Source of the DNA: an uncultured beta proteobacterium
GTDB taxonomy: Bacteria; Pseudomonadota; Gammaproteobacteria; Burkholderiales; Burkholderiaceae
Assembly: GCA_903845455.1 (NCBI GenBank)
Contig: CAIMXN010000309.1
Coordinates: forward strand, 1 to 8,344
DNA length: 8,344 bases
Direction of reading: 5' to 3'
A model generated the notes under the pieces. It was not told where the DNA came from, did no database searches, and was given only the letters and a program-made list of their open reading frames with translations. Made by a program: the position numbers and the translations under genes. Of this stretch, positions 1 to 7,300 are shown in pieces (position 1 is the first letter of the stretch; each line of letters starts with the position of its first letter).

Positions 1-10
1 GAAATCGTGA

Positions 11-1423
11 ATGACCCGCAAGTATCTCCTCATTCTCCTGCTCTGCTTTATGACTGCTTCTGCGTTTGCACAGAGGGCAGGGTCTGGTGCTGACCAAATA
101 GCCAGCATTGCTGGGACAATTGAAGGTTTGCCAACCGAGGGCGATATCTTCGGTTTGCCGGTCAATGTGCATGGTCAGACCACCTATATTAATCAGCGCT
201 ATAACAACTTTAATTCTCCTTATCAAGGTCAGAACAGCTTATCGGGCAATAAGTCCATGAGTTACACCTGGTCTGGCACCTTATTTTTCGGCGCACGCAT
301 TGCACCAGATACCGATATTTATTTCAATCCAGAAGTGGTTTCTGGTGTGCCGTTTTCAGGACTTACGGGTTTAGGTGGTCCAAACAACGGTGAGGCTACT
401 CGCGCACAAGGAGCACAAGCGCATTTCTATTCTGCCCGTGCCTTTGTTCGCCAAACGATTAATCAAGAAGGCTCTAAAGTCGAACTTGAGAATGATGCAA
501 ACCAAATTACTCAATTCGTGAGCAGCAATCGTTTTGTCGTCACTGCTGGACAGTTCTCCACACTCGATATTTTTGATGACAGTAAATACGCCAAAGATCC
601 CCGTGTACAGTTCATGAACTGGGGCAATATGACCTATCTCGCTTATGACTACGCCGCCGATGCGCGTGGTTACAGCTGGGGCTTAGCCGGTGAGTGGTAT
701 CGCGATAACTGGGTATTTAGGGCCTCTAGAATGCTTGCCCCTAAATCCCCAAATGGCCGAGACCTTAATTGGCAAATCTTCAATGCTTATGGTGATCAAA
801 TAGAAGTGGAGCGAGGTCACTTCATTGGTGGTTTACCAGGTAAGGTCAGCGTTCTTGGGTATCGCAACAGAATGGTGATGGCCCGCTATACCGATGCCAC
901 TAATTACATGATTGCTAATAGTGCGCAGGGTACACAAGCGATTGTCAATGTGCGCAACAGTGATCAAATTAAGATGGGTATTGGTATTAATGCTGAGCAA
1001 GCTTTAACTAAAGATCTTGGTGTTTACATGAGAGCCTTTAGCTCTGACGGTCATACCGAGACCATGGCTTTTGCTGAGGCCGATCAGTCACTGTCGATTG
1101 GTACTGGCATCAATGGTGAAAGCTGGGGTCGACCAAGAGACACCATTGGTGTCTCAGCGATGCTCAATGGCATATCTGCCAATCGCAGGGCATATCTGCA
1201 GGCAGGTGGTATCTCTAACTTCATTGGTGATACACCTTACCCCTATGTTTCAGGCCAATACTTGAGCTATAAACCCGAACAAATTACCGAGCTGTATTAC
1301 AACGCTTTAGTGATTCAGAATGTCTTGCTTGGGCTTAACTATCAGCATATTAATAACCCTGCCTATAACTCGGCTAGGGGCCCAGTCAATGTTCTTTCCT
1401 TTCGCATACATGCTGGGTTTTAA
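11..1423 (+). CDS. Carbohydrate-selective porin, OprB-like family
   Basis: This is a predicted outer-membrane beta-barrel porin of 470 residues for passive uptake of small solutes. Residues 1-21 form a Sec signal peptide: basic MTRK, a Leu-rich core, and an AFA-Q cleavage site. The mature part is rich in alternating polar/aromatic strands and ends in Phe (IHAGF), the C-terminal signature used by the BAM machinery. Motifs I associate with proteobacterial OprB-like porins are HGQTTY (about 54-59), GLTGLGG, GQFSTLDIFDD (about 180-190) and DYAADARGYSWGL (from about 213). There are few Cys and no extra domain. The ATG is fixed because an in-frame TGA lies directly before it (8-10). That TGA could also be the end of an upstream gene, and the ribosome-binding site would lie outside the window. 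The family name suggests sugar uptake, but many members have no tested substrate, so specificity is unknown. The family call is fairly sure. Confidence 0.85.
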   Translation: MTRKYLLILLLCFMTASAFAQRAGSGADQIASIAGTIEGLPTEGDIFGLPVNVHGQTTYINQRYNNFNSPYQGQNSLSGNKSMSYTWSGTLFFGARIAPDTDIYFNPEVVSGVPFSGLTGLGGPNNGEATRAQGAQAHFYSARAFVRQTINQEGSKVELENDANQITQFVSSNRFVVTAGQFSTLDIFDDSKYAKDPRVQFMNWGNMTYLAYDYAADARGYSWGLAGEWYRDNWVFRASRMLAPKSPNGRDLNWQIFNAYGDQIEVERGHFIGGLPGKVSVLGYRNRMVMARYTDATNYMIANSAQGTQAIVNVRNSDQIKMGIGINAEQALTKDLGVYMRAFSSDGHTETMAFAEADQSLSIGTGINGESWGRPRDTIGVSAMLNGISANRRAYLQAGGISNFIGDTPYPYVSGQYLSYKPEQITELYYNALVIQNVLLGLNYQHINNPAYNSARGPVNVLSFRIHAGF

Positions 1424-1463
1424 AGATTGATGAACTGTCTAGCTCATTATTATCTTTAGAATC
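1416..1463 (+). repeat. Imperfect hairpin at the 3' end of the porin gene
   Basis: Bases 1416-1427 can pair with 1452-1463 (12 pairs, two of them G-U). Continuing inward, 1428-1433 pair with 1444-1449 (6 pairs, one G-U), leaving a 2-base bulge at 1450-1451 and a 10-base loop. The stem contains the porin stop codon (1421-1423). It is AT-rich and is followed by AATAAGATAAGG, not a T-run, so it does not look like a standard intrinsic terminator. It may be a 3' stabilising stem, a weak terminator or chance. The pairing is read directly; the function is inference. Confidence 0.4.
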
Positions 1464-1468
1464 AATAA

Positions 1469-1481
1469 GATAAGGTTTATC
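1469..1481. repeat. Short inverted repeat GATAA-ggt-TTATC
   Basis: A perfect 5-base inverted repeat with a 3-base centre lies upstream of the efflux operon. A further TTATC copy is present at 1450-1454. AT-rich GATAA/TTATC dyads recall Fur-family metalloregulator sites, but the match to the 19-base Fur consensus is poor when aligned on this centre (4 of 9 positions in the left half). It is listed as a possible operator only. Confidence 0.25.
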
Positions 1482-1487
1482 AAATAA

Positions 1488-1515
1488 TCTACTTTTAGGG
1501 TTTCTACCCTATAAT
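1488..1515 (+). promoter_or_regulatory. Candidate promoter of the efflux operon with overlapping dyad
   Basis: A perfect sigma-70 -10 hexamer TATAAT sits at 1510-1515, about 75 bases before the first efflux gene, so a 5' leader of roughly 70 bases is expected. The best -35 at a usual distance is weak: TCTACT at 1488-1493 with a 16-base spacer, 3 of 6 matches to TTGACA. Between and overlapping these lies a perfect 6-base dyad, TAGGGT-TTCT-ACCCTA (1496-1511), running into the -10 box. A weak -35 with a dyad in the spacer is the arrangement expected of a regulated promoter. The dyad is shorter than typical MerR-type operators and I cannot assign a regulator. Confidence 0.4.
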
Positions 1516-1576
1516 CCGTAAAACCCCTTAGAAAGCCTTATTTGGGGCCAGAAAAACAGTAGCAGTATTGATATTT

Positions 1577-1581
1577 AGAGG
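1577..1581 (+). promoter_or_regulatory. Ribosome-binding site supporting a TTG start
   Basis: AGAGG lies 9 bases before TTG 1591. Together with the in-frame TAG at 1576-1578 it limits the outer-membrane factor gene to this TTG, because no ATG or GTG occurs in frame before the signal peptide core. Confidence 0.55.
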
Positions 1582-1590
1582 CAGCCGAAT

Positions 1591-3099
1591 TTGATTCACG
1601 GCCAATTACAAACTGTCGTAGCAAGTCCATTCAAGCGTATCGCTTGTGGCATCTGCGTCACTACTTTTTTTGTCACTGCCGTATTTGCACAATCAGCTCC
1701 TGCCAGTGTCACAGTACAGACTGGTGATGCAGATACCGCATTGAGTACGCCACCGACTGTTGATACTCAAAGCACGCCATCAAAAGCCGCAGAACTCTTT
1801 GCCCCAGTAACGCAGGCAAATACGCCCAAGATTTATACCAAGAGTGCGCCATCGGGTCCAAGCGAGATGGATTTGCGTCAGCTCTGGTCTGAACTCAAAC
1901 TCAATAATCCACAATTATCTTCTTTACGCGAAGCATACTTGTCTGCCAAGGCAACCGTACCGCAAATTGCCGCACCAGCAAATCCACAAATTGGTTTAGT
2001 GTGGTCAGGCATGCCAGTCAATTCTCCATTTGCTTTGGGTGGAGCCAATGCACCGAATGCAGCAAATCCTGGTGGCGGCGGTATTAGTAGCAATAACTCA
2101 GTCTCGATTGCTCAACCCTTTCAGTTTCCCGGTAAGAAGAGCTTGGCAGCTAGTATTGCTGACACTAATGCCGAAGCCTTGCTGGCGCAAAGTGAATCTA
2201 GCTACTTACAGTTAGGTGCTCAGCTTTCTACCTTGTACTACAGCACCTTAGCCTCACAAAAGCAGTTGCAGGTTCTCAAAGAATCCGTAGTTCGTCTCGA
2301 GATGATTAAGAACGTCGCTAAGGCGCGTTATTCAAATAATGCCGCGGCCTATGTTGAATATCTCAATGCCCAAGTTGCCCAGAGTGCTGCGCAAGCGGAT
2401 CAATTTAATTTAGAGCGTCAACTGCAAGTGGGCTTAAACAACATCAATACATTGGTAGGTCGTCACTCGCGTGAGAAATTAATCTTGCGGGGTGATGCGC
2501 GGCGTGCCATGACCGGTGTCCCTACTTTAGTAGAGCTCGAAGATTATGCAGAGAGTAGTCACCCAGCGCTCAAGAGTTCTGCCTTGCAATTGGAAGCGGC
2601 TCGCAAAGGCGTGGATCTTGCCAAGAAAGCCTACTTACCAGATTTCCAGGTGATCGGTTCTTCTTACACACCACGCGGACCATTTTCTGCGAACAATGGG
2701 GCGTTGTTTTATCAGCTTGAATTAGACCTGGTGATTCCACTGTATTTCTTCACCAAAGAAAAGTATGGCGTGGAGCAGGCGCAGCGTAATGCAGCAGCAG
2801 CAGAGGCAGGTGACATCTCCAACCGCCAGCAAATCGTTTTGGCAGTCAATTCTGCCTATGCAGGCTATGAGCAGGCTAAAAACCAAACCCAGTTCTTAAA
2901 AGAGCGCCAGGTACCCCAGGCAGACGCTGCCTATAGGGTTGGCTTAATCCAATATTCCAATAATGGTCAAGGATTTAACGATTTGTTGACGGCTCAGACA
3001 CAATTGCGTAGTTTAGAGATTCAATTGGCCTTGGCTGAGGCCAATTTATTGCAAGCACAAGCAGTCTTGCTGGTGACATCCGGCAAAGAACCTTTTTAA
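1591..3099 (+). CDS. Outer-membrane factor (TolC/CzcC-like) of tripartite efflux system
   Basis: This is the predicted trimeric outer-membrane exit duct of the downstream pump, 502 residues. Residues 1-34 form a signal peptide (KR, hydrophobic core, VFA-Q cleavage site). There is no lipobox Cys, so unlike CusC it should not be a lipoprotein. A linker rich in Thr, Pro, Ser and Ala follows (about 35-92). Two OEP (outer membrane efflux protein) repeats of long Ala/Gln/Leu-rich helices lie at about 93-305 and 310-500. The first contains the typical strand-turn QPFQFPGKK (about 175-183), and the second contains the strand region around LDLVIPLYFF. A Gly/Asn/Pro-rich stretch (about 140-170) falls where an extracellular loop is expected. 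Translation starts at TTG, the only plausible in-frame start. The stop codon TAA is part of the Shine-Dalgarno of the next gene, consistent with coupled translation. The family is sure; the metal-efflux role comes from its neighbours. Confidence 0.92.
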   Translation: MIHGQLQTVVASPFKRIACGICVTTFFVTAVFAQSAPASVTVQTGDADTALSTPPTVDTQSTPSKAAELFAPVTQANTPKIYTKSAPSGPSEMDLRQLWSELKLNNPQLSSLREAYLSAKATVPQIAAPANPQIGLVWSGMPVNSPFALGGANAPNAANPGGGGISSNNSVSIAQPFQFPGKKSLAASIADTNAEALLAQSESSYLQLGAQLSTLYYSTLASQKQLQVLKESVVRLEMIKNVAKARYSNNAAAYVEYLNAQVAQSAAQADQFNLERQLQVGLNNINTLVGRHSREKLILRGDARRAMTGVPTLVELEDYAESSHPALKSSALQLEAARKGVDLAKKAYLPDFQVIGSSYTPRGPFSANNGALFYQLELDLVIPLYFFTKEKYGVEQAQRNAAAAEAGDISNRQQIVLAVNSAYAGYEQAKNQTQFLKERQVPQADAAYRVGLIQYSNNGQGFNDLLTAQTQLRSLEIQLALAEANLLQAQAVLLVTSGKEPF

Positions 3100-3103
3100 G
3101 GAG
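3098..3103 (+). promoter_or_regulatory. Strong Shine-Dalgarno for the adaptor gene
   Basis: AAGGAG overlaps the stop codon of the outer-membrane factor gene and lies 5 bases before TTG 3109. It favours this TTG over the in-frame ATG at 3178, whose nearest purine run (AAGG) is only 2 bases away. Confidence 0.75.
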
Positions 3104-3108
3104 CAGTT

Positions 3109-4380
3109 TTGAAAGACAAAATTCTTTCGTACTTCAAGCAAGCATTCGAAAAGGCTAGACCCCATTTCGATAAGGCTATGCATTTCTTAGGCCATCGTTC
3201 GGAGCTCCTGTTTGCCAGCTGTGCTGGTTTGTATTGGAATCTCAGCCCAGAAAATCGTTATCGCGTTCGTTTGGCCGCTGTGGCATTTACTATTTTGTCT
3301 ATTGGTTTTGTAGTTGGTCGCATCACTGATGTTGATCGTGATGTCAAAATTGAAGCTTCCCAAAAGTCACTCAAAGTTGAGGACACCGGCATTCTAGAGT
3401 TAAAACTTCCGGGCATAAAACTGAATTCTAATATTTATGTTTTTCAGGTTGCAGAAAAAGCTCAGGTACCAGTAGAAATTAAAGTACCAGGCCGCCTTGC
3501 TTTCAATGCAGAAAAATCTAAAGTCTTATCTGCCCGTGCTCCAGGAAGAGTAGAGCGGATCGATGCCTTTGATGGTACGAAAGTCGAGATTGGCTCACCC
3601 ATCGTTGAGCTCTATAGCCCCGAGTTTTTATCTGCCCAGCAGGAGTATTTGCTTTCTTCTAAGACGGCAAAAGTCCTAGAGGGTAATAAGAGTATGGGTG
3701 ATTTATTGGGTGATGCCAAGATTACTCAAGAGGCAGCAGCTAACCGCATGAGAAATCTTGGCGCTGGCGATGGTGATATTAAGAGTCTTGAAGCTACTGG
3801 TAAGACACAAACTAATCTGATCATGCGCTCGCCACTGAAAGGTGTAGTGGTTAAGAGAAGCGTTGAGCCTGGCTCGGTAGTGAATTCTGGTGATGTGATT
3901 GCAACCTTGGCTGATCCAAGGGCCCTGTGGTTTTTGGGCAATGTGTTTGAGCAAGATTTACGTTTAATTAGCCCCGGTCAAAAATTGGTGCTGCGTACTG
4001 AGGCTTATCCCAACAAAGCGTTTGTTGCGTATGCTAACTACATTGCACCAACGATTGATCCACAAACTCGTGCACTCTTAATTCGTTGTGATGTCGAGAA
4101 TGCAGACGGCCTACTGCGCCCTGATATGTATGTGTCAGCAAAATTAACGACAGGCACTGCTGAGGCGATTGTGTTGCCACAGTCGGCCATTGTGCGCGTG
4201 CGTGAGATACGTTTTGTCATCATTAAAATAGATGAGGAAACGTTCCGCCGCTTGCCTGTTAAAGGCTACGATATAGACGGTAGTTCTTTTGCAGTCACTG
4301 ATGGTGTTGCTCCAGGTGCCCAAGTATTAACTGCCGGCGCTGTTTTGTTGAACGATCGTTTTGCAAAACAGGAGGACTAA
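3109..4380 (+). CDS. Membrane-fusion (periplasmic adaptor) protein, CusB/CzcB-like
   Basis: This is the predicted adaptor linking the inner-membrane pump to the outer-membrane factor, 423 residues. Residues 1-50 are a charged, partly amphipathic segment with His19, His25, His29 and Cys38. A membrane segment follows at about 53-72 (LAAVAFTILSIGFVVG), preceded by R50, R52 and R54 and followed by D74 and D76, which predicts an N-in anchor. Then come an MFP barrel strand (VPVEIKVPGRLAF), the first lipoyl half (about 137-168) and ELYSPEFLSAQQEYL (about 167-181). That last motif opens a short helical hairpin as in CusB. The second lipoyl half is at about 239-268 (MRSPLKGVVVKR), a barrel at about 270-345 (ending RPDMYVSAKL), and the membrane-proximal domain runs to the C-terminus. 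The TTG start is supported by its Shine-Dalgarno and by coupling; an ATG at residue 24 is the alternative. The N-terminal extension is longer than usual for this family. The family is sure; the extension's role is unknown. Confidence 0.92.
   Translation: MKDKILSYFKQAFEKARPHFDKAMHFLGHRSELLFASCAGLYWNLSPENRYRVRLAAVAFTILSIGFVVGRITDVDRDVKIEASQKSLKVEDTGILELKLPGIKLNSNIYVFQVAEKAQVPVEIKVPGRLAFNAEKSKVLSARAPGRVERIDAFDGTKVEIGSPIVELYSPEFLSAQQEYLLSSKTAKVLEGNKSMGDLLGDAKITQEAAANRMRNLGAGDGDIKSLEATGKTQTNLIMRSPLKGVVVKRSVEPGSVVNSGDVIATLADPRALWFLGNVFEQDLRLISPGQKLVLRTEAYPNKAFVAYANYIAPTIDPQTRALLIRCDVENADGLLRPDMYVSAKLTTGTAEAIVLPQSAIVRVREIRFVIIKIDEETFRRLPVKGYDIDGSSFAVTDGVAPGAQVLTAGAVLLNDRFAKQED
4370..4375 (+). promoter_or_regulatory. 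Strong Shine-Dalgarno for the RND pump gene
   Basis: AGGAGG lies inside the end of the adaptor gene, 5 bases before GTG 4381. The adaptor TAA (4378-4380) directly abuts this GTG, so the two genes are probably translationally coupled. Confidence 0.8.
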
Positions 4381-7300
4381 GTGAGTCTTTTCACCACCTT
4401 TATTCGTGGGGTAGTCGAAAAGCGTGTCCTGGTTATTTTTGCCTCGATAGTATTGCTTGGCTTAGGAGTATTCAGTCTCAGCAAGTTACCGATTCAGCCT
4501 TATCCTGGTGTAGCGCCTTTAACCATTCAGGCGATTTCACAATGGCCAGGAAGAAGTACGACTGAAGTAGAGCAGCAGGTCACCATTCCGGTAGAAAATG
4601 CTTTAGCTGGTATTCCTGGCTTGCACGCATTTCGCTCGGTGTCATTATTTGGCTTATCTGTAGTTACCCTGAAGTTCAATGACACGACCGACCCTTTTAA
4701 AGCGCGTCAAACGTTTATTGCCAATTTATCGAATGTCAATTTTCCAGCGGGAGTTAGCTCCAGTATTAGCCCAGATTCGGATGCTACTGGTGAGATCATG
4801 CGCTATGAGGTGCGTTCTGACTATGCTTCTTCGGGACGATTGAAGACTTTACAGAACTATGAAATCTATAAAGAATTAAAGCAGACGCCAGGCGTGGCTG
4901 ACGTTTCTTCATTTGGCGGCAAGGTTCGCCAGTACCAAGTGATTGTTAGTCCAGAAAGTCTGCAATCAAAAGGCGTTTCAATCAACCAGCTAATAGCTGC
5001 ATTGACCAATGCCAATAGCAATACAGGCGGTGGACTATTGCCTAGCGGAGAACAGCAGTTCGTTGTTCGTGGCGTTGGCTTGCTCAGGAATATTGACGAC
5101 ATTAAAAAAGTAGTAGTTACGATCAATAATGGTGTGCCAATTCGGATTGGCGATGTTGCTAAGGTAGTCGTTGGTAATGCACCACGTTTGGGGATGTTCC
5201 AGTTCAATGACAATCCCGACTCGGTTGAAGGCATTGTCTATTTGCGTCGTGGCGAGAATGCCACTGAAGTCTTGGCGCGCGTTAGAGCTACAGTAGCAAA
5301 CATTAATCGCCAGGTCTTACCACCCGGTATTGAGGTCAAGCCTTTCTACGATCGCCAGGTATTACTCGATATCACGGTGGGCACGGTTAAGCACACGCTG
5401 TTCTTTGGGATCTCACTGGTTTTAGCGGTACTGTTTTTCTTCTTAGGCAACTTACGCGCTGCTGCAGTAGTTGCCGCTGTCATTCCATTGGCCTTATGCG
5501 TTTCGTTTATTCAGATGCACATTTGGAGTGTGCCTGCGAACTTAATTTCATTAGGCGCGATTGACTTTGGTGTGATTGTGGACTCCGCGGTGATTTTGAC
5601 GGAGAACGTCATGCGCCATTTGGAAGAGGGTGGCAAACGCCTGAACCAAAGTATTATTTTGGCGTCAAGCGAAGTGCAACGCGCCATGATTTACTCCACC
5701 GGCATCATTATTGTTGCCTACTCACCCCTGTTCTTTATGGGTGGCGTGGAAGGTATCATCTTCAAACCAATGGCCTTCACCATGGGCTTTGCCTTAATCG
5801 CTGCCATGGTATTGAGCCTAACTTTCTTGCCGGCAATGATTTCTTTAGTCTTTGGTGAGAACTTGAGCCATAAACCGCCTGGGTTTATTACCAAACTACT
5901 CAATGCTTATAAGCCACTCTTAAGACGTTGGATGGATCGCCCACTGACCGTTGTATCAGTAGCAGTGTTTGTTTTGGGGCTTACTTTATTAAGTGTGACG
6001 CGTTTAGGTACGGCATTCTTGCCAACCCTAGAAGAGAACAATATTTGGTTGCGAGTCACACTGCCCAATACGGTGGATTTGGATTATTCCGTGAAGATTG
6101 CCAATCAATTGCGCGCAACCTTTATGCGTCAACCAGAGATTGATAAGGTTGCCGGACAGATTGGTCGTCCCGATGATGGTACAGATTCAACGGGGGTATT
6201 TAACCAAGAGTACGGTCTGTATTTGAAGTCTCCCGACATGATGCCTCCTGGCACCAGCAAGAAAGAGTTGATCTCTAATCTTGAGGCAGAGCTTGATAAG
6301 ATTCCTGGTATCACCTATAGCTTCTCTCAGTACATTCAAGATAACGTGAATGAAGCGCTTTCTGGCGTTAAAGGTGAGAACTCCGTCAAAATTTATGGCT
6401 CCGATCTAAATGTCTTGGATCAAAAGGCACATGAAGTGATTGATCAGCTGAAAAAAGTTCGTGGTGTTGCCGATGAAGGCATTCTGAAAGAGTTGGGTCA
6501 ACCGACATTGAATATTCAGATTGATCGTGACCGTGCAGCCCGCTATGGCATCAATGTGAATGACATCCAAACTGTGGTCGCAAACGCCATCGGTGGCGCA
6601 GCTGTGACTAACTTGCTCGAGGATGAGAAGACCTTCGGCATTGCCATTCGCTTAAATGAAGGCAGTCGTAACGATGTTTCAGATATTTCTCATTTATTAG
6701 TGGATGCCCCTGGTGGTGCAAGCATTCCGCTCTCAATGGTGGCAACGGTTCAACTGTCGGATGGTCCTTTCTTTATTTACCGTGAAGCTGGTAAGCGTTA
6801 TATCGCGGTTAAATTTAGCGTACGGAACCGCGACTTAGGTAGTGCCGTAGAGGACGCCCAGTTCTTAGTAGAGCAGAACATCACCTTGCCACCAAACTAT
6901 TCGATTAGCTGGGATGGTCAGTTCAATCAAATGAAACAAGCGCAGAAGAAATTGATGCTGATCGTACCTTTGGCATTGATGGGGATCTTCCTCTTGCTGG
7001 TGAGTGCTTTTGGTAATTTCCGCGATGCCTTCATTGTGATGATCAACGTGCCATTTGCTGCCATTGGTGGCGTGATCGCCTTGCACCTAGCTGGGGAGAC
7101 TTTGAGTATTTCCGCTTTCTTTGGGTTCTTATCCTTATTTGGTATCGCCATTCAGGACGGGGTGATTTTGATCTCCTTTATCAATAAGACAGCCGCAGCT
7201 GAGGATGGTGCGATGAAAGATGTCATGGTGGAGGGTGCCTCTTTGAGGGTCCGCCCTGTATTGATGACGGCGATGTTGTCAGGCCTAGGTCTATTGCCTG

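Noticed and set aside
11..1423. Classical trimeric general porin (OmpC/Omp32 type)
   Set aside because: The internal motifs (HGQTTY, DIFDD, DYAADARGY) fit the OprB-like family, and the sequence lacks the usual general-porin start pattern after the signal peptide.
1521..1547. CCCC (1524-1527) and GGGG (1544-1547) in the leader as a possible terminator or riboswitch stem
   Set aside because: Only four base pairs with a 16-base loop, with flanks that do not extend the pairing and no T-run.
2791..2803. Short GCA/CAG repeat run in the outer-membrane factor gene
   Set aside because: Just over four trinucleotide units, encoding Ala in a helical coiled region. It is too short to argue for phase variation, and slippage by whole units would keep the frame.
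4866..5234. Antisense open frame of 122 codons inside the pump gene
   Set aside because: It lies wholly opposite a well-conserved RND coding region, shows no recognisable domain and no ribosome-binding site that I could support. It is best explained as a shadow frame.
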